Notes under the pieces: model-generated
Told to the model about the DNA's origin: nothing
Databases searched by the model: none
Seen by the model: only the letters and a program-made list of their open reading frames with translations
Program-made: the position numbers and the translations under genes
DNA from: Balneola sp. EhC07
GTDB taxonomy: Bacteria > Bacteroidota > Rhodothermia > Balneolales > Balneolaceae
Length of the DNA: 64,000 nt
Assembly: GCF_001650905.1 (NCBI RefSeq)
Contig: NZ_LXYG01000001.1
Span: forward strand, 172,432-236,431
Direction of reading: 5' to 3'
In this document: piece by piece, positions 17,207-25,489 of the stretch
How the letters are laid out: each line of letters opens with the position of its first letter
How positions within the stretch are numbered: position 1 is the stretch's first letter

Positions 17207-17527
17207 ATGATGACATACACCAAACGGGATGTTGTTCGTCGTGTTGCGGAAGCACAAGACGAGGCAATGATAAACGCTGAACCATGGGTTGACGCGGTAA
17301 TTGTTGCATTAAGAGAAATAATGATGTCTGCAGATACAGAGTGCAGAATCGAAATTAGAGATTTTGGAGTGCTTGAAGTAAAAGAGACTAAAGCAAAACC
17401 AAAAGCCAGAAATCCCAAAACTAATGAAGTGATTTACGTGCCCGCTCACCGTAAAACACATTTCAAGCCAAGTAAGTTAATGAAGTCGTTTTTACGCCAA
17501 CCTCTGGAAGACGTAAAAAAGAAATAA
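17207..17527 (+). CDS. HU/IHF-family DNA-binding protein
   Basis: The 106-residue protein has the bacterial histone-like fold: helical N-terminus (TKRDVVRRVAEAQ), beta arm around RIEIRDFGVLEVKETKAK and the typical RNPKTNEVIYVPAHRKTHFKPSK. It bends or coats DNA. It is slightly longer than HU (about 90). The start may be the second ATG at 17210. It ends 2 bases before ruvX, so the two are probably co-transcribed. Confidence 0.9.
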   Translation: MMTYTKRDVVRRVAEAQDEAMINAEPWVDAVIVALREIMMSADTECRIEIRDFGVLEVKETKAKPKARNPKTNEVIYVPAHRKTHFKPSKLMKSFLRQPLEDVKKK

Positions 17528-17529
17528 TA

Positions 17530-17952
17530 GTGCAAAACTATGCACGCTTGATCGGTATTGACGTTGGTAAAAAACGTTGTGGGTTAGCCCAAACCGATCT
17601 TTTACAGACTATTGCCTCGCCAGTTGGGACTTTTTCACCGGATGAGATTATTGATAAAATAACTCATATAGTGGAAGAGTCTCAGGTTGAGGGTTTTGTA
17701 ATAGGCTGGCCTCTGATGCCAAATGGAGAAGAAGGAGAGGCAACCAGAATGGTTCAGGAATTTATAAATCGGTTAAAGAATCTGTATCCTGAAATTCCGG
17801 TATTTAAAATTGATGAGAGATATACTTCTAATCAAGCTCTTGATGTGATGATAGAAATAGGAGTACCCCAAAAAAAGAGAAGAAAAAAAGAACGTGTGGA
17901 TAGAATCGCCGCAGCCCTTATCTTACAGGCCTACTTAGAGTCTAAACATTAA
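17530..17952 (+). CDS. ruvX: RuvX/YqgF-family Holliday junction resolvase-like nuclease
   Basis: The 140-residue protein has the RNase H-like fold with GIDVGKKRCGLA (residues 9-20, catalytic Asp), VIGWPLMPNGEEG and a terminal DRIAAALILQAYL helix. Relatives act in 16S rRNA 5'-end processing and possibly in recombination. The start is a GTG, 2 bases after the HU gene stop, and def follows after 6 bases, so it sits inside a housekeeping operon. Confidence 0.92.
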   Translation: MQNYARLIGIDVGKKRCGLAQTDLLQTIASPVGTFSPDEIIDKITHIVEESQVEGFVIGWPLMPNGEEGEATRMVQEFINRLKNLYPEIPVFKIDERYTSNQALDVMIEIGVPQKKRRKKERVDRIAAALILQAYLESKH

Positions 17953-17958
17953 TTTTTT

Positions 17959-18513
17959 ATGTCAATTTTACCCATTGTTACCTACAATGATTCTGTTTTA
18001 AGGGATAAAACCGAGCCCATAAGCGAATTAACGGAAGAGGTTTCTGAGCTTATAGAAGATATGATCGAGACCATGTACAATTCTGATGGAGTAGGACTAG
18101 CTGCTCCTCAAATTGGAAAATCTCTTAAAATCTTTGTTATGGATGGAGATCCTGTTGTTGAAGATGAAGAAGAAAAACACGGGGTAATGGTCTTTATTAA
18201 TCCTGAGATCGTTGAGAAAAAAGGAAAAAATATCCCGATGGATGAAGGCTGCCTAAGCATACCAGAAGTTCGTGAAAAAGTGTTCAGGCCGGAAACGATC
18301 GTGATCAAGTACAGAGACAAAGATTTTAGCGAAAAGGTGGAAGAATTTTCAGGTTGGATCGCGCGGATCATTCAACATGAAAACGATCATTTAAATGGAA
18401 TACTATTCATTGATTATCTAAGCTCTTTTAGAAAAAGAATGGTCAAATCAGATCTTGAACAAATAGATCTGGGAAATATAGAAGTAGAGTATCCAATAGT
18501 TTCAAGGGGATAA
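17959..18513 (+). CDS. def: Peptide deformylase
   Basis: Removes the N-formyl group from new proteins. All three metal/catalytic motifs are present: GVGLAAPQIG (44-53), EGCLS (Cys98) and HENDH (His140, Glu141, His144). The length of 184 residues is typical. fmt, which adds the formyl group to initiator Met-tRNA, starts 1 base downstream, so the two ends of the formylation cycle are co-expressed. Confidence 0.97.
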   Translation: MSILPIVTYNDSVLRDKTEPISELTEEVSELIEDMIETMYNSDGVGLAAPQIGKSLKIFVMDGDPVVEDEEEKHGVMVFINPEIVEKKGKNIPMDEGCLSIPEVREKVFRPETIVIKYRDKDFSEKVEEFSGWIARIIQHENDHLNGILFIDYLSSFRKRMVKSDLEQIDLGNIEVEYPIVSRG

Positions 18514-18514
18514 G

Positions 18515-19429
18515 ATGAATATCGTTTTTATGGGATCTCCGGATTTTGCAATTCCAAGTCTTGAGAAGATATTTAATTCGAACCACACTATTCAGGCAGT
18601 AGTAAGTAATGTAGATAAGAGAAGAGGTAGGGGTTCTGAAGTGGCTCCTACTGTTGTGAAAGCAAAAGCCTTGGAACTAGGCTTACCGGTAATTGAAGTC
18701 GAGGATCTAAAATCTGAGGAGTTTGAAAAGACTTTGAAAGAATTAAATCCGGATCTTTTTGTGGTGGTTGCCTTTAGAATATTACCAAAAAATATACTCG
18801 AAATACCCAAGATCGGTAGTATTAACCTCCACGCATCTCTTTTACCGAAATACAGAGGAGCGGCACCAATTCACTGGGCTGTAATAAACGGTGAAGTAGA
18901 AACCGGTTGTACTATTTTCTTTCTCGATGAAAAAGTGGATACAGGCAATATTATTCTTCAAAAGAAAATTCCTATTGGCGATAACGATACAACAGGTGAT
19001 ATCTATTCTAAACTCATGGCAGAAGGGAGTAGTCAACTTTTAGAAGCAATCGATCTCATAGAGTCAGATAATTATGATCTGAAAAAACAAGAAGACTCAA
19101 AGGCTACACCGGCTCCAAAATTGTTCAATGAAAATACAAGAATAGATTTCAATAAAACTGCTGGGGAAGTTCATAACCTAATCAGAGGATTATATCCTTT
19201 CCCTGTTGCCTGGACTACCTGGAATGACAAAAAAGTGAAGATCTATAGTTCAAAGCTAGGTCCTGAAATAAAAGTGGCTCCATCCAAACTATTAGAAAAA
19301 GAAGGGAAATTACTGGCAGGATGTAGAGAAGGAACCATTGAGATTACAGAACTGCAATTACCGGGCAAAAAAAGAATGAGTTCTGAAGAGTTTATCAACG
19401 GTTACGAAGTTGAGGGCTCATTCAAATAG
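18515..19429 (+). CDS. fmt: Methionyl-tRNA formyltransferase
   Basis: Transfers formyl from 10-formyl-tetrahydrofolate to Met-tRNA(fMet). The N-terminal domain has the start MNIVFMGSPDFA, the catalytic region NLHASLLPKYRGAAPIHWA and the C-terminal OB-like domain (about 205-304, with LIRGLYPFPVAWT). At 304 residues it has normal length. It directly follows def. Confidence 0.96.
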   Translation: MNIVFMGSPDFAIPSLEKIFNSNHTIQAVVSNVDKRRGRGSEVAPTVVKAKALELGLPVIEVEDLKSEEFEKTLKELNPDLFVVVAFRILPKNILEIPKIGSINLHASLLPKYRGAAPIHWAVINGEVETGCTIFFLDEKVDTGNIILQKKIPIGDNDTTGDIYSKLMAEGSSQLLEAIDLIESDNYDLKKQEDSKATPAPKLFNENTRIDFNKTAGEVHNLIRGLYPFPVAWTTWNDKKVKIYSSKLGPEIKVAPSKLLEKEGKLLAGCREGTIEITELQLPGKKRMSSEEFINGYEVEGSFK

Positions 19430-19509
19430 TAAATTTTATTATTTATTAATTTGAGAATACAAGCACGTTTTTTATCATCGGGAAAATATCACTTTAACTG
19501 AACCACTAT

Positions 19510-20214
19510 ATGGATCAACCTCAATTAATTATAGCTGCTAAATCCGGAGATGAAGCAGAGGTAACTAAGCTTATTAAAGCAAAAGCAGATATAAATGAAT
19601 CTACATCCAGCGGAGCTAATGCTCTTATTACCGCCGCGGAAAAGAACCATCTGAATATTGTTAAGCTTCTTATCAATGCCGGAGCTGACTTAAACGCAGA
19701 AACTAAAATGGGAGGTACTGCTCTCAACAAAGCTGCAGAAAACGGCAATATAGAGATGATGAAATTGCTGTTTGATAAAGGTGTGCAAATTGGTGATATG
19801 GCTGTAATTGTAGCTTCAAGAGCCGGAAACCTGGAAGCTGTTAAACTATTGGTCGAGAAGGGAGGAGATGTAAACGCTCAACAAAGATGGGGGCACACTG
19901 CACTGATGCTGGCCGCAAAAAATGGTCATCATGAAGTAGTAAAGTTTCTGATCGCTTCAGGCGCTGATGTTAAGTTGCGTGATAAGAACGGTGATACAGC
20001 AATAATGATCGCCACCGAAAATGATCAAGATGATATAGCTATTCTTTTAAGAAGAGCAGGCGCAGTTACTGAAAAGAAACCCGAAAAAGAGAAACCTGCT
20101 CCAATTGATATCGAAGATGTTGACGACGACGAAGATGATATGATAGATGACTCCGATGTCGAGGATCTCGTATCGGATGATGATTCTCCTGATGATGTTG
20201 AACTAGACGATTAA
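19510..20214 (+). CDS. Ankyrin-repeat protein with acidic C-terminal tail
   Basis: The 234-residue protein contains about five to six ankyrin repeats (residues 5-190; examples GANALITAAEKNHLNIVKLL and GHTALMLAAKNGHHEVVKFL) followed by a very acidic tail of Asp/Glu (about 198-234). There is no signal peptide, so it is probably cytoplasmic and binds a protein partner. The partner is unknown. The stop overlaps the end of the convergent aminotransferase gene by 12 bases. Confidence 0.85.
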   Translation: MDQPQLIIAAKSGDEAEVTKLIKAKADINESTSSGANALITAAEKNHLNIVKLLINAGADLNAETKMGGTALNKAAENGNIEMMKLLFDKGVQIGDMAVIVASRAGNLEAVKLLVEKGGDVNAQQRWGHTALMLAAKNGHHEVVKFLIASGADVKLRDKNGDTAIMIATENDQDDIAILLRRAGAVTEKKPEKEKPAPIDIEDVDDDEDDMIDDSDVEDLVSDDDSPDDVELDD

Positions 20215-21459
20215 TTCGAAAAGTTCGTCCTGTTCCTCAGTCGTATTAAATACATTTGGAGAAATCCGTATCGTGGAATGCTGATCAAAAGGTCGAAATA
20301 CAAATCCGTTTTCCTTAAATAGTTTTTTTGATAGGATGGAAGGTTGCTCATTTTTTAATTCAACTATGAATAACGAACCTGAAAGCTCCCAATCAGACGG
20401 TGATCTCCAAACGGTATTACTGTTTTGTTCGCATAGATTTTGAGCGTGTTTCCACAAGTTTTTGAGTTTTTCTTCTTTTAAAATGCTTTCAATATTACTC
20501 TGGTATTGGATTGAATGCCCTAATGTCAAAACTTCAGCTAAGTTTCTGGTTCCGTAGTCTTCATATTTTCTGGCGGAGTCTTTCCAACGTTCTTGCCCCC
20601 AAGTTACCCACATCGGATCTAATTTTTGATGAATTCTTTTATTGAAATAAGCTACACTAACTCCTTTCGGAGCTTGTATCCATTTATGTGCACTTGTTCC
20701 AATGACATCAATATCCAGATCCTTAACATCGACAGGAATCATTCCCATTGTTTGTGCGGTATCCAAAGAAACAAATTCCACTCCTTTGGATCTGGCAAGA
20801 GCGGTTATTTCTTTTACAGGTTGTCGTATCCCAAATGTATTATCGATATGAGGAATGACTACAAGTTTAGTTCTGGATGTTATATTAGCTTCGTAAAGAT
20901 CCAGGATTTCTTCTTTAGTGATGTTAGGAAGATCATGAACAGGAATATCAAAGACTTTAACAGAATAACCTCTTTTCTTTGAATGGATGTGAAAAGGAAT
21001 ACTTGCTCCGGCATGATTCAAATTCGAAAACAGGACTTCATCATCAGGTCCAAGTGGTAATCCTAAAGCAAGAAGATTATATACTTCTGTTGTATTATGA
21101 GGGAAGCTGATTTCATCGCTATCAGCATTTAGAAACTCTGCCGTTTTCTTTCTCACACTTTCGATGGGTTCTTCCCACTCGCCACTCCACATATAGAACC
21201 AGGGATTGGATTCACAAAGCGATAAATATTTCCTATGAGCTTGCTGTACAATTTTTGGAATAGTTCCTATAGAGCCATGGTTTAGATACTTGATCTGTTT
21301 ATCCAGAGAATAGTCATCTTTAGTGGGTAGCGAGCCTCCGGAGAGTTTATTTTTCAGCTTTTCCCGAAATAATGTTTCAACAGGATTGAGCATTGAAAGC
21401 ACCGAAACCGTGGAGCCGGTAGCCAATGTTTTAAGAAAATCTCTTCGTGAGGTGTTCAT
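20203..21459 (-). CDS. Class V PLP-dependent aminotransferase-like enzyme with Tat signal
   Basis: The protein starts with a twin-arginine signal (NTSRRDFLKTLATGSTVSVL), so it is probably exported folded with its cofactor. The body is a fold-type I class V enzyme (isopenicillin-N-epimerase/cysteine-desulfurase group) with NHGSIGTIP near the start and the PLP lysine in IGTSAHKWIQAPKG. The substrate cannot be assigned. A second class V gene lies 5 bases upstream on the same strand, suggesting one operon, but that paralogue has no signal. Confidence 0.83.
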   Translation of the reverse strand: MNTSRRDFLKTLATGSTVSVLSMLNPVETLFREKLKNKLSGGSLPTKDDYSLDKQIKYLNHGSIGTIPKIVQQAHRKYLSLCESNPWFYMWSGEWEEPIESVRKKTAEFLNADSDEISFPHNTTEVYNLLALGLPLGPDDEVLFSNLNHAGASIPFHIHSKKRGYSVKVFDIPVHDLPNITKEEILDLYEANITSRTKLVVIPHIDNTFGIRQPVKEITALARSKGVEFVSLDTAQTMGMIPVDVKDLDIDVIGTSAHKWIQAPKGVSVAYFNKRIHQKLDPMWVTWGQERWKDSARKYEDYGTRNLAEVLTLGHSIQYQSNIESILKEEKLKNLWKHAQNLCEQNSNTVWRSPSDWELSGSLFIVELKNEQPSILSKKLFKENGFVFRPFDQHSTIRISPNVFNTTEEQDELFELIV

Positions 21460-21464
21460 CTTTG

Positions 21465-22613
21465 TTAGTTTGATGTTAGTACTTGAACTAATTTATTTAA
21501 ATCACCCGAATCGTTATACACATTTGGGGAAACTCTTATTGCATCTCCTCTGTAAGAAACAATAATATTTGATTCCAAAAGCTTTGCTTTCAATTTATTC
21601 ATTTGATGGTGTTCCGCTAAACGAATTCCAAATAAGTTTGAAGCGCGATATTTTGTCTCTTCGATAATAAACCCTGATTCCCGTAATAAACAAATCGGTT
21701 TTTCAACCAGATCGATCAAATACTGCTGAATGTTTTCAGGTTTCCATTCATTTAGTTTTTTGATTGCTTCCAGCATCATTGGAACTAAAATAAAATTACT
21801 GTGCTCACCAACTTCATATCGAAGTGCCCCCGGTTGATAATGCTCATTATAATTGACCAGATTAGAGAAATTTTCACTTTCGAATCGGTTTATCCAATTT
21901 TGTTCAATCGGATTGCCATAGCTTAATGCTGAGCCATAATAAGCCATTCCGATACTATACGGTCCCATTAAAGATTTATATCCGGCAGCTATCAAAGCAT
22001 CGGGTTTTAGCTGCTGAACATCGAATGGTAAAGCTCCTAACGACTGAGTAGCATCTACTGCTAACCATGCACCTACTTCATAGGTTTTATGTCTGATCGA
22101 GCGTAAATCGAAAATTGTACCATCAGCCCAATGAATATGACCACAAGCAACAAGCTTAGTCCGTTCATCTATTGATTCCAAAATCTGTTTATTCCAGAGC
22201 TCACCTCTTCCCGTTTTTGTATCAGGAGGAGAAATAGTTTTGATCTCAGCGTCCGCTTTTTGAGCAACTTCCATCCAGGGATATACATTGCTTGGAAATT
22301 GTTCACCTACAACAATTATGTTATCTCCCTTCTGTAGTTTCAAGTTTCTGGCCACATTTGCCATTCCATAAGAAACAGAAGGGATGATCACGCAATTCTC
22401 AGATTCCTGACAATTAATTAATTGAGCGAATTCGTTTCTCAGTTCGTTAGATTCAGTAAAGAAGTCCTGACCTGAAATGAGATTGGGTTGCCTCTTATTC
22501 TTGATCCCTTTTATTCCCGCTTCTTCAACACTTTGCATTAAAGGCGACATGTACGCACAGTTTAAATAAGTAATATTCGTATCGAGAGTAAATTCAGATT
22601 TCTTGCAGTCCAT
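21465..22613 (-). CDS. Class V PLP-dependent aminotransferase-like enzyme (cytoplasmic)
   Basis: The 382-residue protein begins with ITYLNCAYMSPL, a class V opening, has the PLP region AVDATQSLGALPFD and the Schiff-base lysine in LIAAGYKSLMGPYSIG. It belongs to the same broad group as the downstream gene (20203-21459) but is distantly related in sequence. Candidate activities are cysteine desulfurase/selenocysteine lyase, kynureninase-like or epimerase; none can be chosen. Confidence 0.83.
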   Translation of the reverse strand: MDCKKSEFTLDTNITYLNCAYMSPLMQSVEEAGIKGIKNKRQPNLISGQDFFTESNELRNEFAQLINCQESENCVIIPSVSYGMANVARNLKLQKGDNIIVVGEQFPSNVYPWMEVAQKADAEIKTISPPDTKTGRGELWNKQILESIDERTKLVACGHIHWADGTIFDLRSIRHKTYEVGAWLAVDATQSLGALPFDVQQLKPDALIAAGYKSLMGPYSIGMAYYGSALSYGNPIEQNWINRFESENFSNLVNYNEHYQPGALRYEVGEHSNFILVPMMLEAIKKLNEWKPENIQQYLIDLVEKPICLLRESGFIIEETKYRASNLFGIRLAEHHQMNKLKAKLLESNIIVSYRGDAIRVSPNVYNDSGDLNKLVQVLTSN

Positions 22614-22792
22614 CTTTAGATTTTAATTTAAATATAGTTTATGAAATGAAAGTTTAGTGTAAAAATTGATGTCTTATAAAGTTTTAGTTGAAGTTGTTTT
22701 CAAAAACAATAGATTTTGTTTGGTATACTAACTGTACAAGGCTTAATATTTAAACAGAAAACAGTTGTACTATTTATAGCTTATTAGAGAAT

Positions 22793-23275
22793 ATGGTAAT
22801 TAGAAAAGCGATTACAAAAGATATTTCTGAAATCCGGAAATTGAATGAGGCAGAAGTGCCTCATGTCAGTAGCATTAGGAGAAAAGACTTTCTGAGTTTT
22901 CTGGAAATAGCATCCAATTTTGTAGTAATAGATATTGACGGAGAAATTGCCGGTTTTATGATCTCGCTAAGAGAAGGAGCAGATTATGGAAGTGTGAATT
23001 ACAAGTTCTTTAATAATCATTACAGACAATTCGAGTATGTAGATCGTATAGTGATCAAAGAAGAATTTAAAGGCAAAGGGATGGGAAGAAAGCTATATGA
23101 ATTTCTCTTTGATAAAAATGAAACAGATCTAGTGTGCTGCGAAGTCAATGTGAAACCTCAGAATCCTGACTCAATGGCTTTCCATCAGAAGTTGGGATTT
23201 AAGGAAAAAAGTAAGTTGATAACGGAAGACGGGAAAAAGGTGGTAAGTATGTTGGTGAAAAACCAGAATTTGTAA
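22793..23275 (+). CDS. GNAT-family N-acetyltransferase
   Basis: The 160-residue protein carries the acetyl-CoA binding motif VIKEEFKGKGMGRKLYEFLF (about 85-104) and the later NPDSMAFHQKLGFK signature of the GNAT fold. The acceptor is unknown. It starts about 180 bases from the divergent aminotransferase gene and converges on thrC. Confidence 0.88.
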   Translation: MVIRKAITKDISEIRKLNEAEVPHVSSIRRKDFLSFLEIASNFVVIDIDGEIAGFMISLREGADYGSVNYKFFNNHYRQFEYVDRIVIKEEFKGKGMGRKLYEFLFDKNETDLVCCEVNVKPQNPDSMAFHQKLGFKEKSKLITEDGKKVVSMLVKNQNL

Positions 23276-23285
23276 GGTTTCAATA

Positions 23286-24572
23286 TTATCCGAAAAGAAA
23301 GCTTTTAAATTCCTTAAAGCTATTGCTCATAGTAATACTCTTTTTGGGCTTACTCATTAGCTCAGATACAAAACCAGGTTGAGATAGAGGTTTTTCTAAT
23401 GCTTTTTCAACGGTAGATACAAACTTGCAATAATGAGCGGTCTCTAAAAATATTCCATTCTCATCAGCAGTCATTGTATCTTTTAAGGCTTGATAGCCAA
23501 TGGCACCATGAGGATCAGTAATATATGAGTTTTGCTCAAAGCAGCTTTTGATTGTTTCCAGAGTGTGAGCATCATCCATTGAAAAGCCTTTAACTAGACT
23601 TCGTAACTCTGCATGCTTTCCATTTACTAGTTCCATTAGTCTTGGATAATTGCTAGGATCACTAACATCCATAGCATTCGACAAAGTGGGAATAGTTTTT
23701 AATGGCTCATATTGCTCTGTAGTTAAAAATCTGGGAATCACATCATTTTGATTTGATGCTGCTATAAAATGTTTTACAGACAATCCCATTCTCTGAGCTA
23801 ATAATCCTGCAGATAGATTACCATAGTTCCCAGAAGGCACAGAGAATACCAGATTATCTCGATTTTGTAACTGCTTAAATGCTTCAAAATAATAAATAGA
23901 TTGAGGTAGCCAGCGAGCAATATTTATTGAGTTAGCGGAACTGAGGTTTAGAGTTTCATTTAGTTCTTTATCTAAAAAAGCTTGTTTTACCATATTTTGG
24001 CAATCATCAAAAGTACCATCTATTTCAACTGCCGTGATATTTTTACCAAGAGTGGTCAACTGTTTTTCCTGTAATTCACTAACCTTGCCACTGGGATATA
24101 AAATCACAACATTGACACCATCAACATCATAAAAACCCGAAGCAACAGCTCCACCGGTATCGCCGGAAGTTGCAACAAGAATGGTGACTTCCTGATTATG
24201 TGATTCATTGAAATAAGCCAAACAGCGAGCTAAAAATCGAGCGCCAATATCTTTAAAGGCATAAGTTGGTCCATGAAATAATTCCAAACTATAAATCCCG
24301 TTTTCAACTTTCTTTAAAGGAACATCAAAGTTAAAAGCCTCTTCTGTTATGTTCTTAAGTTTAGCTTTTGGAATATCCTCATGAGTAAAAGGAGCCAGTA
24401 TCTTGGAACCAATTTCTGAAAGGGTATATGAATTCAGCTCCTTAAAAAAATCACTATCCAAAGTTGGGATTTTTTCGGGAAAATAAAGACCACGATCAGA
24501 GGGGAGACTATGAATAACCGCTTCTTTAAAGGATAGGGGATCTACTTTTTTATTCGTTGAATAGAATTTCAT
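23286..24572 (-). CDS. thrC: Threonine synthase
   Basis: Converts O-phosphohomoserine to threonine with PLP. The PLP lysine lies in GPTYAFKDIGARF, the phosphate loop is ATSGDTGGAVASGF, and the start MKFYSTN...VDPLSFKEAV is the E. coli-type threonine synthase opening. At 428 residues it is a full-length member. It ends the ilv-thr operon and overlaps thrB by 4 bases. A second, differently built threonine-synthase-like gene lies at 62174-63880. Confidence 0.95.
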   Translation of the reverse strand: MKFYSTNKKVDPLSFKEAVIHSLPSDRGLYFPEKIPTLDSDFFKELNSYTLSEIGSKILAPFTHEDIPKAKLKNITEEAFNFDVPLKKVENGIYSLELFHGPTYAFKDIGARFLARCLAYFNESHNQEVTILVATSGDTGGAVASGFYDVDGVNVVILYPSGKVSELQEKQLTTLGKNITAVEIDGTFDDCQNMVKQAFLDKELNETLNLSSANSINIARWLPQSIYYFEAFKQLQNRDNLVFSVPSGNYGNLSAGLLAQRMGLSVKHFIAASNQNDVIPRFLTTEQYEPLKTIPTLSNAMDVSDPSNYPRLMELVNGKHAELRSLVKGFSMDDAHTLETIKSCFEQNSYITDPHGAIGYQALKDTMTADENGIFLETAHYCKFVSTVEKALEKPLSQPGFVSELMSKPKKSITMSNSFKEFKSFLFG

Positions 24573-25489
24573 AAAATCTTACAACCCACTGAGTTAATAC
24601 CTGAAATATGGATCTTTACAGAAAGATCAATTGAAGAGTAAAATTTTTCAATTTTTTCAGAACATGATGTTAAGTTGCTTTCATCTGTGAATAAAGCAAA
24701 CATAGATGGTCCCGAACCCGAAATATTAAAACCTACCGAACCGGATTCGGAAGCTATTTTTTTTACTTTCTCGTAACCAGGGATAAGATTTTTTCGAAAA
24801 GGTTCAGCAATTCTGTCAGTGATTGCTCTGTTCAGTAATTCATAATCTTTGGTATGTAAAGCGTGAATAACTGCAGCAACATTTCCCCATTGCTCTCGGG
24901 CATCTTTTATGGAAAGGGTTACAGGAAGAAGCTTTTTTGCTTCTACAGTTTTGATCTGGACATCAGGAAATATGATCAACACATGTAGTGCTTCTAAATT
25001 TTTAATGCTGAAAATATCGAGAGGTTCATAACTTCTTACTGCTTGAAACCCTCCAAGAAGTGAGGGTGCAACATTATCTGCATGATAGCATTTTGAAGCT
25101 AATGCTTCTCCTTCTAAAGCATGGGGAAGAAGTTCTTTTGTTGTGCATGGATACCCTAACAATGCATTCACAGCAAAAACGGAACCTGCCGCACTTGAAG
25201 CACTGCTTCCAAGCCCACTTCCGGGACGAAACATTTTCTCAATAGTAATGTCAAAGCCTTGAGTAGAGCCCAACTTAGTCAAAAACGATTGAATGGCCAC
25301 TCCGGCTACATTTTCTAAAGGTTCAACTGGTAATTCAGCACCTATAGAAGGTAGAAAATTTAATTTCTGATCGTTTCTTTTTGAAACAGTAATAATATCA
25401 CCAAGTTCTTCAATAGCGAAGCCAAAAGTATCATACCCTGGACCAACATTAGCTACTGAAGCAGGTGCAAAAACTTTTATTTCACTCAT
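24569..25489 (-). CDS. thrB: Homoserine kinase
   Basis: GHMP-family kinase making O-phosphohomoserine for ThrC. It has the ATP loop RPGSGLGSSASSAAGSV (about 86-102) and GSVGFNISGSGPSMFAL near the C-terminus. 306 residues, standard. It overlaps thrC by 4 bases and shares 1 base with thrA upstream, giving tight translational coupling of the three thr genes. Confidence 0.95.
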   Translation of the reverse strand: MSEIKVFAPASVANVGPGYDTFGFAIEELGDIITVSKRNDQKLNFLPSIGAELPVEPLENVAGVAIQSFLTKLGSTQGFDITIEKMFRPGSGLGSSASSAAGSVFAVNALLGYPCTTKELLPHALEGEALASKCYHADNVAPSLLGGFQAVRSYEPLDIFSIKNLEALHVLIIFPDVQIKTVEAKKLLPVTLSIKDAREQWGNVAAVIHALHTKDYELLNRAITDRIAEPFRKNLIPGYEKVKKIASESGSVGFNISGSGPSMFALFTDESNLTSCSEKIEKFYSSIDLSVKIHISGINSVGCKIL

